From contig CAVTJN010000006.1 of the NCBI GenBank assembly GCA_963735055.1, positions 124,001 through 188,000 of the forward strand: a stretch of 64,000 nucleotides of DNA, given 5' to 3'. Positions 44,926-53,622 of this stretch are shown piece after piece. The notes below the pieces were generated by a model that saw nothing but the letters and a program-made list of their open reading frames with translations, did no database searches and was not told where the DNA came from. The position numbers and the translations under genes were made by a program. Numbering within the stretch: the stretch's first letter is position 1; each line of letters begins with the position of its first letter. The DNA is from JBBITI01 sp963735055. Lineage in GTDB: Bacteria; Chloroflexota; Dehalococcoidia; Dehalococcoidales; UBA2162.

Positions 44926-45318
44926 TGATTTTCCTCTAACTAAGATGATTAAACCCGCTAAAATCGTTCGGGATACATCGTATGCCACGGGGGGGGGTGT
45001 GTCAACGTCCTTCTGATTGGTATGAGAAGAATATTCAACTCAACCTCGCCGGGAGGGGATGACAAACATGCCTGCTATGCGGGCAGTAGCCGAGAGGGGA
45101 GAAGGATTAATACTATGTGGGCTTTAACACTTCTTCGCGGTTAACCAAGTGAGTAATCGTGACCCTTCGAGAGTCTCCTTGGGAACCACCTCAAACTGTT
45201 TGCTAGTTAGTGACGCAGAGGCCGCGGCCGCTGGTGTTGATTTCTGCCGCCGCCAATAGTACATTTCAACCGTCCCTTCAAGTAGGCGGCAAGCGTTCCT
45301 TCGCCGAGGAGGCCACCG
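44926..45318. other. Intergenic region between the Kai operon and the amidohydrolase gene
   Basis: 393 nt without a supported gene. A GGGGGGGG run lies near 44989. AAGATGATTAAACCCGCTAA at 44941 is part of the AT-rich leader of the minus-strand unit. GAGGAGGCCACCG ahead of 45319 is the ribosome-binding site of the amidohydrolase. I see no clear sigma-70 promoter. Confidence 0.4.
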
Positions 45319-47019
45319 ATGGCAATCAGTAAGACGGACCTGTTCAGCGCGGACACGGTCTTCACCGGTGGTAAGGTCATCACCGTCGACGACCGGTTCT
45401 CGGTCGCTCAAGCGGTCGCGATCAAGAACGGTGTGATCGTGGCAGTCGGCGCGAGCGAGGAGGTAGTTGCCCTGGCCGGCCGGCGGACCCGGACGGTCGA
45501 CCTGAGAGGGGCCACGGTGCTACCGGGGATCAACGATTCGCACTGCCACATATCGGATTGGGCACTGTCGCGACCGCCGCTTTCGCTGGACGTGCGGTTC
45601 CCGGTCGTGCGCTCCGTCGCCGATATTGCGCGAATCGTGGCTGAGAAGGCACGGACACTGGGGCCAGGAGAATGGATAGTCGGCGAGGGGTGGGACGAAG
45701 GCTACCTTGGAGAATGCGTGGCCGACCCGAACCGGAAGCCGGGTAAGACAGACCTCGATCAGGCATCACCCAACAACCCGGTCTTCCTCGTGGAATACTC
45801 GGGACACCGTTCGTGGGTCAACAGCCTGGCGCTTTCGCTGGCGGGTATTGCCAGAGACACTCCTGACCCGGTGGGAGGGCGAATCGGCCGGACGGATACC
45901 GGCGAGCTTACCGGGCTGCTGTACGAGAGAGGCAGCTCCCCACTGCGGGCGGTGATCCCACCCTGGTCCTACGCACAGCGCAAGCAGGCGCTGGTCAGTG
46001 CGATGGCCGAACTGAGCTCGCTCGGGATCACTAGTTTCACCGACGCCGGGGTCGACCGCGAGAAGTGGGCCTGCTACAACGACGTCTACAACGAGTCCTT
46101 CGCGGAGGGCCGGTGGACGTGCCGGGTGAACATGCTGCTGATGCTGGGCGGTCTCGAATCGATGAAAAGTGCATTCAAGTACGTCGGGGCGAGGACGAAC
46201 TTCGGTAACGAATGGCTCAAGCTCGGTGGTGTCAAACTCATCGCCGACGGCATACCGCCCCTCAAGACGGCTTTGATGTGGCAGCCCTATGTCGACGGCA
46301 CCCACGGGATGCTGGTCACAGAGGGGAGCACGCTGCAAGAACAGGAGAAGAGCTTGCGCGAGGTGATCAGGCTGGCCCATGCCAACCGGATGCAGGTAGG
46401 CATCCATAGCTGCGGCGAGCGGACCATCGACATCATCACCGACGAGTACATGAGGTGCCTTAAGGATGACCCGTGGGACGCCCGTCACTACGTCATCCAC
46501 AGCGATTTCGCCCGGCAGGAGGCAATCAAGAGGGTCGCCGAGTTCGGCCGCCGTACCGGCCACGAGCTCGCCTTCAACGTGCAGTCAGCTATCAAGTGGA
46601 CGATCTCGGATCTGATTGAGACAGTCGTTGGTCCGGAGCGGGCCGCCTACCACTGGCCATTGAGGTCGATGCTGGACGCCGGCATTCGCGTGGTGAACAG
46701 TTCCGATGCCCCGGTGACCTATCCTGACTGGAGGCCTGGGATACAGGGGGCAGTGTTGAGACTGTCGAAGGCTACCGGCAAACCCAGCGGGCCGGAGCAG
46801 CGCATCACGGTGCCGGAGGCCATTCGTACCTACACGGTCAATGCCGCCTGGCTCGACCACAAGGAAGATGTCAAAGGGTCGATCGAGCCGGGCATGGTGG
46901 CCGATTTCTGCATTATCGACGGCGACATCCTCACGATCGACCCGCACAGGATCGTTGACTTACGGGTCGTGATGACCGTCTCCGGCGGCAATGTGGTCTT
47001 TGACGCTGGCTTGCTCTAG
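45319..47019 (+). CDS. YtcJ-like metal-dependent amidohydrolase
   Basis: 566 residues of the amidohydrolase superfamily (amidohydrolase family 3). The N-terminal composite domain reads DTVFTGGKVITVDDRFSVAQ; GATVLPGINDSHCHISDWA contains the H-x-H metal site; AGIRVVNSSDAPVTYPDWRP holds the late Asp; the end KGSIEPGMVADFCIIDGDIL is typical. Family members hydrolyse amide or related bonds of diverse small molecules; YtcJ itself is uncharacterised in reaction. An acetamidase-like gene follows after 43 nt, suggesting a pathway in which amides are broken down. No signal peptide. Confidence 0.9.
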   Translation: MAISKTDLFSADTVFTGGKVITVDDRFSVAQAVAIKNGVIVAVGASEEVVALAGRRTRTVDLRGATVLPGINDSHCHISDWALSRPPLSLDVRFPVVRSVADIARIVAEKARTLGPGEWIVGEGWDEGYLGECVADPNRKPGKTDLDQASPNNPVFLVEYSGHRSWVNSLALSLAGIARDTPDPVGGRIGRTDTGELTGLLYERGSSPLRAVIPPWSYAQRKQALVSAMAELSSLGITSFTDAGVDREKWACYNDVYNESFAEGRWTCRVNMLLMLGGLESMKSAFKYVGARTNFGNEWLKLGGVKLIADGIPPLKTALMWQPYVDGTHGMLVTEGSTLQEQEKSLREVIRLAHANRMQVGIHSCGERTIDIITDEYMRCLKDDPWDARHYVIHSDFARQEAIKRVAEFGRRTGHELAFNVQSAIKWTISDLIETVVGPERAAYHWPLRSMLDAGIRVVNSSDAPVTYPDWRPGIQGAVLRLSKATGKPSGPEQRITVPEAIRTYTVNAAWLDHKEDVKGSIEPGMVADFCIIDGDILTIDPHRIVDLRVVMTVSGGNVVFDAGLL

Positions 47020-47062
47020 TCGCTGACTGAGGACCGGAAGCTACATAGAACGAAGGAAGCTC

Positions 47063-47971
47063 ATGAAAAATATAACAAAGGACATTCTGTATTTCGAGAT
47101 AGGGCCGGACAATGAGCCCACCCATCACGTTGGGCCCGGCGAGGTTTTCGAGGTCGAAACCCAGATCAATCGTGGGCCATGGCTTGACAGGCATCCCGAC
47201 AGGGAAGCCATCGAAACAAGACTCCGGGGCGCCAATCCAGCCAGCGGTTGCATCTATGTTGATGGAGCAGAACCTGGCCAGATGCTCATAGTGCACGTTG
47301 GCGACATCGAGTTGGACCCTGTCGGATTTACCAGGTACTGGGGCAATACGGGGGCTATGCCCGGCTGGTTCGGACCGAGCGGCATCGGAGAACAGCAAAA
47401 GGTCGTGGAGATCAGGGATGAAAACGTCATATGGAGCGACGAACTCAAGATTCCGGTCGCCCCTATGCTGGGCGTCGTTGGCGTGGCCATGGAGCAAGGC
47501 AGGTGGCCTAATCAGTGGGCTGGGCCGTGGGGCGGGAACATGGATATTCAGGAAGTCACCACAGGGGCCTCAGTCCAACTGCCAGTCTCCGTCCCAGGTG
47601 CGCTTCTGCACATCGGAGACATGCACGCGATTCAAGGTGACGGAGAGATTTGTGGGGCGGGTGGTATCGAAGCCGGCGGGAAGGTCAGGGTGTGGTGCGA
47701 TCTGGCTCCTAGACCACAACACATGCCGTGGCCCCGCATCACCAACGAGACCCACATCATAGCCACGGCTCAGGCCAAGCCAGCCGAGGATGCTTTTCGC
47801 CTCGCCCTGGTCAATATGATTCTGTGGCTGGAGGAAGAGTACGGGATGTCGCGGGGAGAAGCCTATCTATTGCTCGGGCAGGTACTGGAGGCGCGTTGTA
47901 CTCAGTTCGTCAACCCCACGTATACCTACGTCTGTAAGGTTAACCGTAAGTACCTCCCGAAAGTACACTAG
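47063..47971 (+). CDS. Acetamidase/formamidase family protein
   Basis: 302 residues. GANPASGCIYVDGAEPGQML, VHVGDIELDPVGFTRYWGNT, and HIGDMHAIQGDGEICGAGGI (canonical G-D-x-H-A-x-Q-G-D-G-E-x-x-G-x-x-I-E) define the FmdA/AmdA family, zinc-dependent hydrolases of formamide and short amides. AACGAAGGAAGCTC precedes the ATG. Paired with the amidohydrolase upstream. The C-terminal E-A-R-C-T-Q-F-V-N-P-T-Y-T segment is also standard. Confidence 0.92.
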   Translation: MKNITKDILYFEIGPDNEPTHHVGPGEVFEVETQINRGPWLDRHPDREAIETRLRGANPASGCIYVDGAEPGQMLIVHVGDIELDPVGFTRYWGNTGAMPGWFGPSGIGEQQKVVEIRDENVIWSDELKIPVAPMLGVVGVAMEQGRWPNQWAGPWGGNMDIQEVTTGASVQLPVSVPGALLHIGDMHAIQGDGEICGAGGIEAGGKVRVWCDLAPRPQHMPWPRITNETHIIATAQAKPAEDAFRLALVNMILWLEEEYGMSRGEAYLLLGQVLEARCTQFVNPTYTYVCKVNRKYLPKVH

Positions 47972-48148
47972 CGGGAGGCACGATGGTCCATATCTTGGGC
48001 GTACAGTACCACGCTCTTGGGAATTCTGGTGCCGCCCTTTTTCGGACTTGACAATGAGAGTCATTGTGTCCTTTCCAGACACTCCCGTGCCCGTCGGACC
48101 GCCTGCCGCGATCCAAGGTTTGGGAGTGAGATGAATGAAGTGAGGAGT

Positions 48149-48200
48149 TCTACCTTCTATGATTCACGGTGGTGATTTCTAGCTACGAGTGAGCCGTGCA
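48149..48200. repeat. Right copy of flanking repeat blocks
   Basis: GTTCTACCTTCTAT (48149-48162) is the exact inverse complement of 39698-39711, and GAGTGAGCCGTGCA (48187-48200) the direct copy of 39682-39695. The second block is the acceptor end of a tRNA-Lys-like fragment. Confidence 0.45.
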
Positions 48201-48234
48201 GGGATCGAACCTGCGACCCGCAGATTAAGAGTCC
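48188..48234 (-). pseudogene. tRNA-Lys (CUU) 3' fragment
   Basis: On the minus strand the anticodon arm GGACTCTTAATCT (anticodon CTT), a 5-nt variable region, a perfect T-arm (GCAGG TTCGATC CCTGC) and the acceptor 3' strand ACGGCTC plus A are present. The D-arm and 5' acceptor strand (expected GAGCCGT) are absent upstream; instead GGCCCCAGATGAGGGTTC follows. A truncated tRNA gene, as left by recombination at a tRNA-type attachment site. Confidence 0.6.
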
Positions 48235-48752
48235 GAACCCTCATCTGGGGCCAAATCCGCTCGGTTTTGAGGCTAAACCAGACAAGACCACGCCCTTCGC
48301 TTGCATGGATGGAGCATACTTGCCTGAGCCAGGCCGAACTGGAAGGGTGCCTGCGGGATATCTACGAAGAGATCAACAGCGGCAGCATTCCGTGCGTTCA
48401 CAAGATCGGGGAACTGTCCGTCCCGTGAAGCGCACCGACCTTATCAAAAGGATCCTCGAAATGGGCTGCGTGCTGGTGCGAGAGTCTCGCCAGGCACATA
48501 CTCAAGATGCTCGTTAATTGACGTACCGAGCGACTACGCCTCTCTCCCACCCCGCAATCCCAGACCATCATCAGTGAATCCACCACAGTTCTTCCGGCTC
48601 GGATGCTTGCCAAGGGACTTGCCTGCCTTACAGGTGCGAGATTCTCGCGGCAAAAGGGGCCCGACTGGCATTCACTACCAAGACGAGCTATAAAATAGTA
48701 ATATGAAACGCCCAGAACAGCCGACCCCCAGGCGGCGAACGGAGTCTTACTG
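48235..48752. other. Intergenic region with HicA-like remnant and upstream region of the OYE gene
   Basis: At 48425-48517 a frame reading KRTDLIKRILEMGCVLVRES resembles the beginning of HicA mRNA-interferase toxins (K-R-x-x-L-I-K-x-L-x-x-x-G-C-x-L-V-R-x-G), but it ends at once and lacks the catalytic His, so it is probably a remnant. AGCTATAAAATAGTAATATG near 48689 may be the -10 region for the OYE gene. Nothing else is recognisable. Confidence 0.35.
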
Positions 48753-50871
48753 ATGAAACTACTAGCCAGAGACAGCCAGCATGTTGAGCACCATTTCCAG
48801 CGGGAACTGCTTGAGAAACTGTTTGAGCCAGTGGCGATCGGACGGATGAGTCTGAAGAACCGTATTGCCCTGGCGCCGATTCAGAGGCTGCCGCCGGAGA
48901 AGACGTATCCGGATCTACACCCGACGCACGCCGCCTTTCACGAAGCCATCGCCAAAGGCGGGGCGGGACTGATCGTGGTAGGCGAGGTGGTGGTGACGCC
49001 GGACTCGCCGGGGACGCTGCAGGCGGCGGCGGGCGAAAGAAGGCCGCCCAAGGCGATATGGAGCGACGCGACGATACCGAGCTGGGAGCGATTCATCGAG
49101 GGCTGCCACCGGTGGGGGGCGAAGGTGGTACCACAGCTTTCCACGCACGCGCCGTGGGTGGGGAGGATCGCGGGCACGTGCGGTGGCGGCGATGTCGAGC
49201 TGATCGTACCGAATGGGGAGGAGTCGGGGATGACGCCCGATGTGTTGAAGGCGGAGACAGAGAACTACATTGCGGCGGCGGTCCGCGGCGAAGAAGGCGG
49301 GCGCCGACGGGGTGCAGTTGACCGGGGCACGGGAGAGCTTGATCGCGGTACTGATATCGGAGGTCCGGAACCCCGGCGTGAAAGGGTACTCGAACGGTAT
49401 CGAGGAAAGGCTGCGTTTCCCGCTGGAATGTATCCGGGGCATCAAAGCGGCTTGCGGAAGCGACTTCCCGGTCTTGATGCGGGTCAGTGCGGTCGAATAC
49501 ATCGCGGGCGGGTACGACATCGAATATACCAAGCAAGTGGCCCGGAGGTACGCCGATGCCGGGGCGGACTGCATTGACGTAGTGCAGGCCGGCTTCTCAA
49601 CGCAGGTGCCGCAACTCCAGATGACGGTGCCGCCCGGCGCTTACGCCCATTACGCCCGTGCGGTGAAGAGCTATTTGGCCTCGCTTGGCCGGCCCTACGA
49701 CCGGGTAGTGGTTATGAACTCCTGCCGGGTGCAGAACCCGTGGATAGCGGCATCGTTACTGCGGAACGGCGACTGCGACATCGCCGGGGTGTGCCGCCAG
49801 CTGATCGCTGACCCGGACTGGCCGAACAAACTCAAAGAGGGCCGGTTGGAGGACATCGTGCCCTGCACGGGTTGTGTGTGGTGCATGGGGACATTTACGT
49901 GCGCAGTCAACCCCCAGTCACCCTACTACAAGTCGAAGGGGCAGATGGAAGCCCTGAAGATGACGAGGACGAAGAAGATGAAGCGGGTGATGGTGGCGGG
50001 TGGGGGGCTGGCGGGGATGGAGTCGGCCAGAGCGCTGGCCCTGAGGGGCCACAAAGTGACGCTCTACGAAAAGGAGGAGGATCCCGGCAGGATGCTCTAT
50101 GTGCAGAGCCTGGCGCCGTTCAGGACCGACATGGACCTGCTGAGGAGATACCTCACGGCGCAGATCAAGAAGCTGGGAGTAAAGGTCAGATGCGGGGAGG
50201 AAGTGACGGCGGAACTGGTGCAGAATGAAAGGCCCGACGTGCTAGTGGTGGCCACCGGGTGCAGGCCGAAGATGCCGGCCATTCCAGGGATTGAGAAGCA
50301 CGGCCATGTGGTCCTTGCCGAAGACGTGCTGCTGGAGAAGGTCGATGTTGGCGATAGAGTGGTAGTCATCGATGCCGACGCGGGCCACGATCTGGCTGCC
50401 CTGGGCAGCTTCACGGCGCAATACGTGGCCCGGGCGGCGTGCATCCGTGATGACGTGGCGATGCACATCCTCAGATGGAGCCCGCAGCACGACCCAGGGG
50501 TGATTTCCCGGTTGTCGAACACACCGTTGGGAAGGCAGGTGACGGTGGTCACAACTCAGGAGCGGGTGGCCGAAGTCCACTATCACCATTACACCACGAC
50601 CGGAGACCTGAGAAGGATGGGGGTCAGGGTGATAAGAGAGTGCCGGTACAAGGAGATAACCTCAGCGGGGCTGGTGGTGGTCCATGAAGGCAAGGAAGAG
50701 CTGATTGAAGCCGACACGATCATCACTTCCGACTACGAGTCTAACGACGCGCTTTACAGAGAGCTTGAGGGCAAGGTACCGGAGCTCTATCTGGTCGGAG
50801 ACGCGAAGTCGGTGCAGGTGCAGTACATTGCGAACATACACGGGCCATACAGACTGGCACTGACGATATAG
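48753..50871 (+). CDS. Old-yellow-enzyme/2,4-dienoyl-CoA reductase-type flavoprotein, 1-nt frameshift
   Basis: About 705 residues once one extra base near 49285 is removed. Frame 1: LFEPVAIGRMSLKNRIALAP opens an FMN TIM barrel. Frame 2: AAKKAGADGVQLTGARESLI, NGIEERLRFPLECIRGIKAA, then CTGCVWCMGTFTCAVNP (iron-sulfur Cys cluster) and an FAD/NAD(P) module RVMVAGGGLAGMESARALAL. This is the FadH/BaiCD/TMADH architecture. In the canonical position of I-H-x-A-H-G-Y-L it has LTGARESLIA, so the usual His and Tyr active-site residues are missing, implying an altered substrate or reaction. It precedes the MarR/CoA-transferase region. Start ATG 48753. Confidence 0.88.
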
Positions 50872-50959
50872 GCCGGGGGTGGTCCGCAAAGGGCGGACGC
50901 CCCTCCCCGAAGAGGAACCCCGCGGGCGGCGGGGGCTGAGGTAGCGGTCTCCCAGGCTT

Positions 50960-51487
50960 CTAGTCTCGAAAGCCGGCGGGATCGGAAGGCGGAAAAGGCT
51001 CGGCGTCTCCCAGTCCCTGCCCGTGCATCGCCCGCTCCCGGACCTTCGCCAGGAGGGTCCACAGTTGGACCTGGTCCTCTTTTTCCAGAACGGACATGAT
51101 ATCACGGGTGGACTTCCGTTTGGCCGACTGGCGGTAAGCCTCCAGTCCTTTTTCGGTTATCTCAACGCGTATCAGGTTCCGCCTTTGAAGGTCGCGTACC
51201 TTCTTGATCAACCCCTTGGCTTCCATGGCTTTGAGTTGCTCCGAGACGGTGTGCGGCTCCCAGAACAACTGATGCGATAAGTTGGCCGGGGTGGCGATCT
51301 CCTTGAGTCTCAGGACGGTGAAGAGGACGATCGCCTCGTTCATGGTGATGCCGTACTGACGCAGCTCCTTCTGGCGCTGCTTGGCGATGATGTGATCGGT
51401 GCGCGCCAGCATTTGCCAAAGTCCGTCGCTGAAAGTCAGGTAGACGCGGACCCCCGGCTTGTTCTTCTGCGAGAGTTTTGCTGCCAT
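50960..51487 (-). CDS. MarR-family transcriptional regulator
   Basis: 175 residues: ARTDHIIAKQRQKELRQYGI, TMNEAIVLFTVLRLKEIATP, ANLSHQLFWEPHTVSEQLKA, MEAKGLIKKVRDLQRRNLIR, VEITEKGLEAYRQS, the winged helix of MarR proteins. They usually bind palindromes and release DNA on binding an aromatic or acyl-CoA ligand. It is divergent from the CoA-transferase operon; the 174-nt spacer contains a promoter and the palindrome at 51624-51643, a natural operator. The C-terminus (GLGDAEPFPPSDPAGFRD) is disordered-looking. Confidence 0.88.
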   Translation of the reverse strand: MAAKLSQKNKPGVRVYLTFSDGLWQMLARTDHIIAKQRQKELRQYGITMNEAIVLFTVLRLKEIATPANLSHQLFWEPHTVSEQLKAMEAKGLIKKVRDLQRRNLIRVEITEKGLEAYRQSAKRKSTRDIMSVLEKEDQVQLWTLLAKVRERAMHGQGLGDAEPFPPSDPAGFRD

Positions 51488-51570
51488 TTTCGATTGTCGA
51501 TTGTAGCACTACGTGGATGGAAAATCCAGCTATGATCCTTTCTCTTCCACCGCAGTCTGTCAACAACAAG

Positions 51571-51599
51571 TTGACAACCCACGGCTCGAGTGCTAGTCT
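51571..51599 (+). promoter_or_regulatory. Sigma-70-type promoter of the CoA-transferase/selenoprotein operon
   Basis: TTGACA (51571-51576), 17-nt spacer, TAGTCT (51594-51599). It lies 63 nt before the GTG at 51662 and just before the palindrome at 51624. Confidence 0.65.
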
Positions 51600-51623
51600 G
51601 GCGACATCCGCGCCGACATGTGC

Positions 51624-51643
51624 TATCCGATATTCGGATACGA
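51624..51643. promoter_or_regulatory. Palindromic operator of the CoA-transferase operon
   Basis: TATCCGA (51624-51630), TAT, TCGGATA (51634-51640) form a perfect 7-bp inverted repeat extended to TCGGATACGA. It sits about 25 nt after the -10 box, where a bound repressor would block transcription. The half-site TCGGATACGA occurs again at 61305-61314 in the ABC transporter promoter. The divergent MarR protein is the natural candidate to bind (inference). Confidence 0.6.
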
Positions 51644-51661
51644 TGGCAGAAAGGGGACGGC

Positions 51662-52613
51662 GTGTCCAGGGACAGAAGGGCCGAGTTTGAGTCTGGGTAC
51701 GGGGGTCTTGGGTCAATGACCAAAGTGATGACGATGAAGGCCGCCGTTTCGCAGTTCGTCAAGAGCGGTGATCTGCTTTTCTTGTCGGGAGCGCAGCATG
51801 GCTCGCCAACGGCCGCGATCAGCGGAGATCGTACGCCAGAGGATCGACCACCTGACTATCATCTCGATACTGTCGAGTACAAACACACTTATCGGCGAAG
51901 GGTTGGTGGACAAGCTGATCACCGGATACAGTTTCCTGGACGAGAAGCGGTTCTACTTTCTGGCGAAGGCACGAGCGAACAACAAATTGCCCGTATTAGA
52001 GGAATATTCGCACTTTGGAATCGCACTCGCCCTCCACGCCGGGTATATGGGAGTGCCTTTCGTACCGACGCTGAGCCAGATCGGCTCGGACATGCCCAAG
52101 TTCAACCACAACATCGGCACGGTTCAAGACCCGTTCTCAGGCCGCAAGGTCGGGGCGATAAAAGCGGTGGTACCTGATGTCGCCATCGTCCACGTCCACA
52201 GGGCGGATGCTGAAGGGAACGCTCAGAAATGGGGCACGTTGGGAGTGGACATCGAAGGCGCCAACGCCAGCAGGAAGATAATCGTCACGGCGGAGAAGAT
52301 CGTTGACACCGACGTGATCAGACGGGACCCCAACCGCACAATAGTGGCGGGCTTTCGGGTCAGTGCGGTTGTGGAGCAACCATTCGGAGCCTACCCCGGC
52401 CATCTCGCCGGGTACTACAACGATGCGCCGATGATTCTCGGAATGATGGGTACTCCGGAAGCGTACGAGCAGAACCTTAAGGATACGGTCTACGACGTCG
52501 CAGATTGGAACGAATATCTGGATAACTTGAGAAAGGCCCGCGGCCAGGACTACTTCGACACGCTGCGGCCCAGAAACCAGGTTTGGAGTGAGCCGATACC
52601 CAGCGGCTACTAG
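51662..52613 (+). CDS. CoA-transferase subunit A (GctA/family I-like), 1-nt frameshift
   Basis: GTG 51662 (AAAGGGGACGG upstream) reads SRDRRAEFESGYGGLGSMTK and KAAVSQFVKSGDLLFLSGAQ then HGSPTAAI; an extra base near 51822 shifts phase, and the rest continues EIVRQRIDHLTIISILSSTN, TLIGEGLVDKLITGYSF to AEGNAQKWGTLGVDIEGANA and PFGAYPGHLAGYYNDAPMIL. About 316 residues, the alpha subunit of a family I CoA-transferase such as glutaconate CoA-transferase. It moves CoA between acids, usually activating a carboxylate for degradation. Subunit B follows at 52792. ATG 51716 is an alternative start. Confidence 0.85.
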
Positions 52614-52791
52614 TGTAGTGCCGCTAACGATTCGTTACTTTCGTTGGATCCGGCGTCACCGTCAGCGCCCTTCGACAAGCTCAGGGTGAGCGGAATCATG
52701 GTGAGCCTGCCTGCCCGCGAAGCGTAGCGGATTGGGTGATCGGAATCAGAGGATAACGCTATTTGAGATGCACCACACCAGGGAGCGACAG
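52614..52791. repeat. Spacer between CoA-transferase genes with dispersed repeat
   Basis: 178 nt. CCTTCGACAAGCTCAGGGTG, then GAGCGG and CATGGTGAGCCTGCCTGCCC, resemble dispersed repeats; the second string appears inverted near 28757. Such an insertion between two subunit genes is unusual, but no terminator is evident. Confidence 0.45.
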
Positions 52792-53601
52792 ATGACCATC
52801 GAGAACGTAAAGCCAGCCTACACCGCCACCGAACAGATGGTCGTCTCGGCGGCACGACAAATCAGGGACGGAGATGTCATTTATGTGGGAGTGGGGCTAC
52901 CGATGCAGGCGGCGCTGCTGGCCCGACGCATGCACGCCCCCCGCTGCACAATCATTATCGAGAATGGGATAGTAAGATCAGACGTTTTTCCCTTGCCGAA
53001 CGGGACGGATACGCTGGCGTCACAGTCGTTTTCCGACCAGCTGAGCGGCCTGTTCCACGTGATGTGCCTGGGACAGGCCGGCCACATCGGCACGGGGTTT
53101 CTGGGGGGAGGACAGGTCGACCGGTACGGCAATGTTAACGACACCTGCGCCGGAGACTACCGCAATCCACTGCACCGCTGGCCGGGGAGCGGGGGGGGCA
53201 ACGACATCATGAGCTTCTGCGACCGGACCATCGTGGTCCTGGAACAGAGCAAACGACGGTTCCTGGAGAAAGTGGACTTCAACACCTGTCCCGGCTATTT
53301 TGACGGCAAACCGGGCCGGCGCGAAGAAGCGGGCCTACGGCCGGATACGGGCCCGAGCGCGGTAATAACGGACCTCGCCGAGTACGTGTTCGTGGACCGG
53401 GAACTGACTTTGAAATCGGTGCACAGCGGAGTGGGCGTCACGCTGGAGAAAGTCAGGGCGGAGACGGGTTGGGACATAAAGATAGTGCCGGACTTAAGGG
53501 ACACGGTTCCGCCAAGTGATGAGGAGCTTCGGATACTACGCGAGCAGGTCCGTCTTGCTCCGGCGGCCGGGAGTGCGGCTGCCGGGAAGGCGGGGAGATG
53601 A
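52792..53601 (+). CDS. CoA-transferase subunit B (GctB/family I-like)
   Basis: From ATG 52792 (GGGAGCGACAG upstream) 269 residues: YTATEQMVVSAARQIRDGDV, IYVGVGLPMQAALLARRMHA, CTIIIENGIVRSDVFPLPNG, and FLGGGQVDRYGNVNDTCAGD. In the B subunits of family I CoA-transferases the catalytic Glu lies early in a segment like I-x-x-E-N-G/S; here IIENGI is in that position. The Gly-rich loop GSGGGNDIMS and the C-terminal VHSGVGVTLEKVRAETGWDI complete the fold. Works with subunit A. The first UGA-containing gene starts 21 nt later. Confidence 0.88.
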   Translation: MTIENVKPAYTATEQMVVSAARQIRDGDVIYVGVGLPMQAALLARRMHAPRCTIIIENGIVRSDVFPLPNGTDTLASQSFSDQLSGLFHVMCLGQAGHIGTGFLGGGQVDRYGNVNDTCAGDYRNPLHRWPGSGGGNDIMSFCDRTIVVLEQSKRRFLEKVDFNTCPGYFDGKPGRREEAGLRPDTGPSAVITDLAEYVFVDRELTLKSVHSGVGVTLEKVRAETGWDIKIVPDLRDTVPPSDEELRILREQVRLAPAAGSAAAGKAGR

Positions 53602-53622
53602 TCTTAAAGAGGAGGGGGAAGA

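Noticed and set aside
48188..48260. Complete tRNA-Lys gene
   Set aside because: D-arm and 5' acceptor strand are absent; only the anticodon arm, T-arm and 3' end are present.
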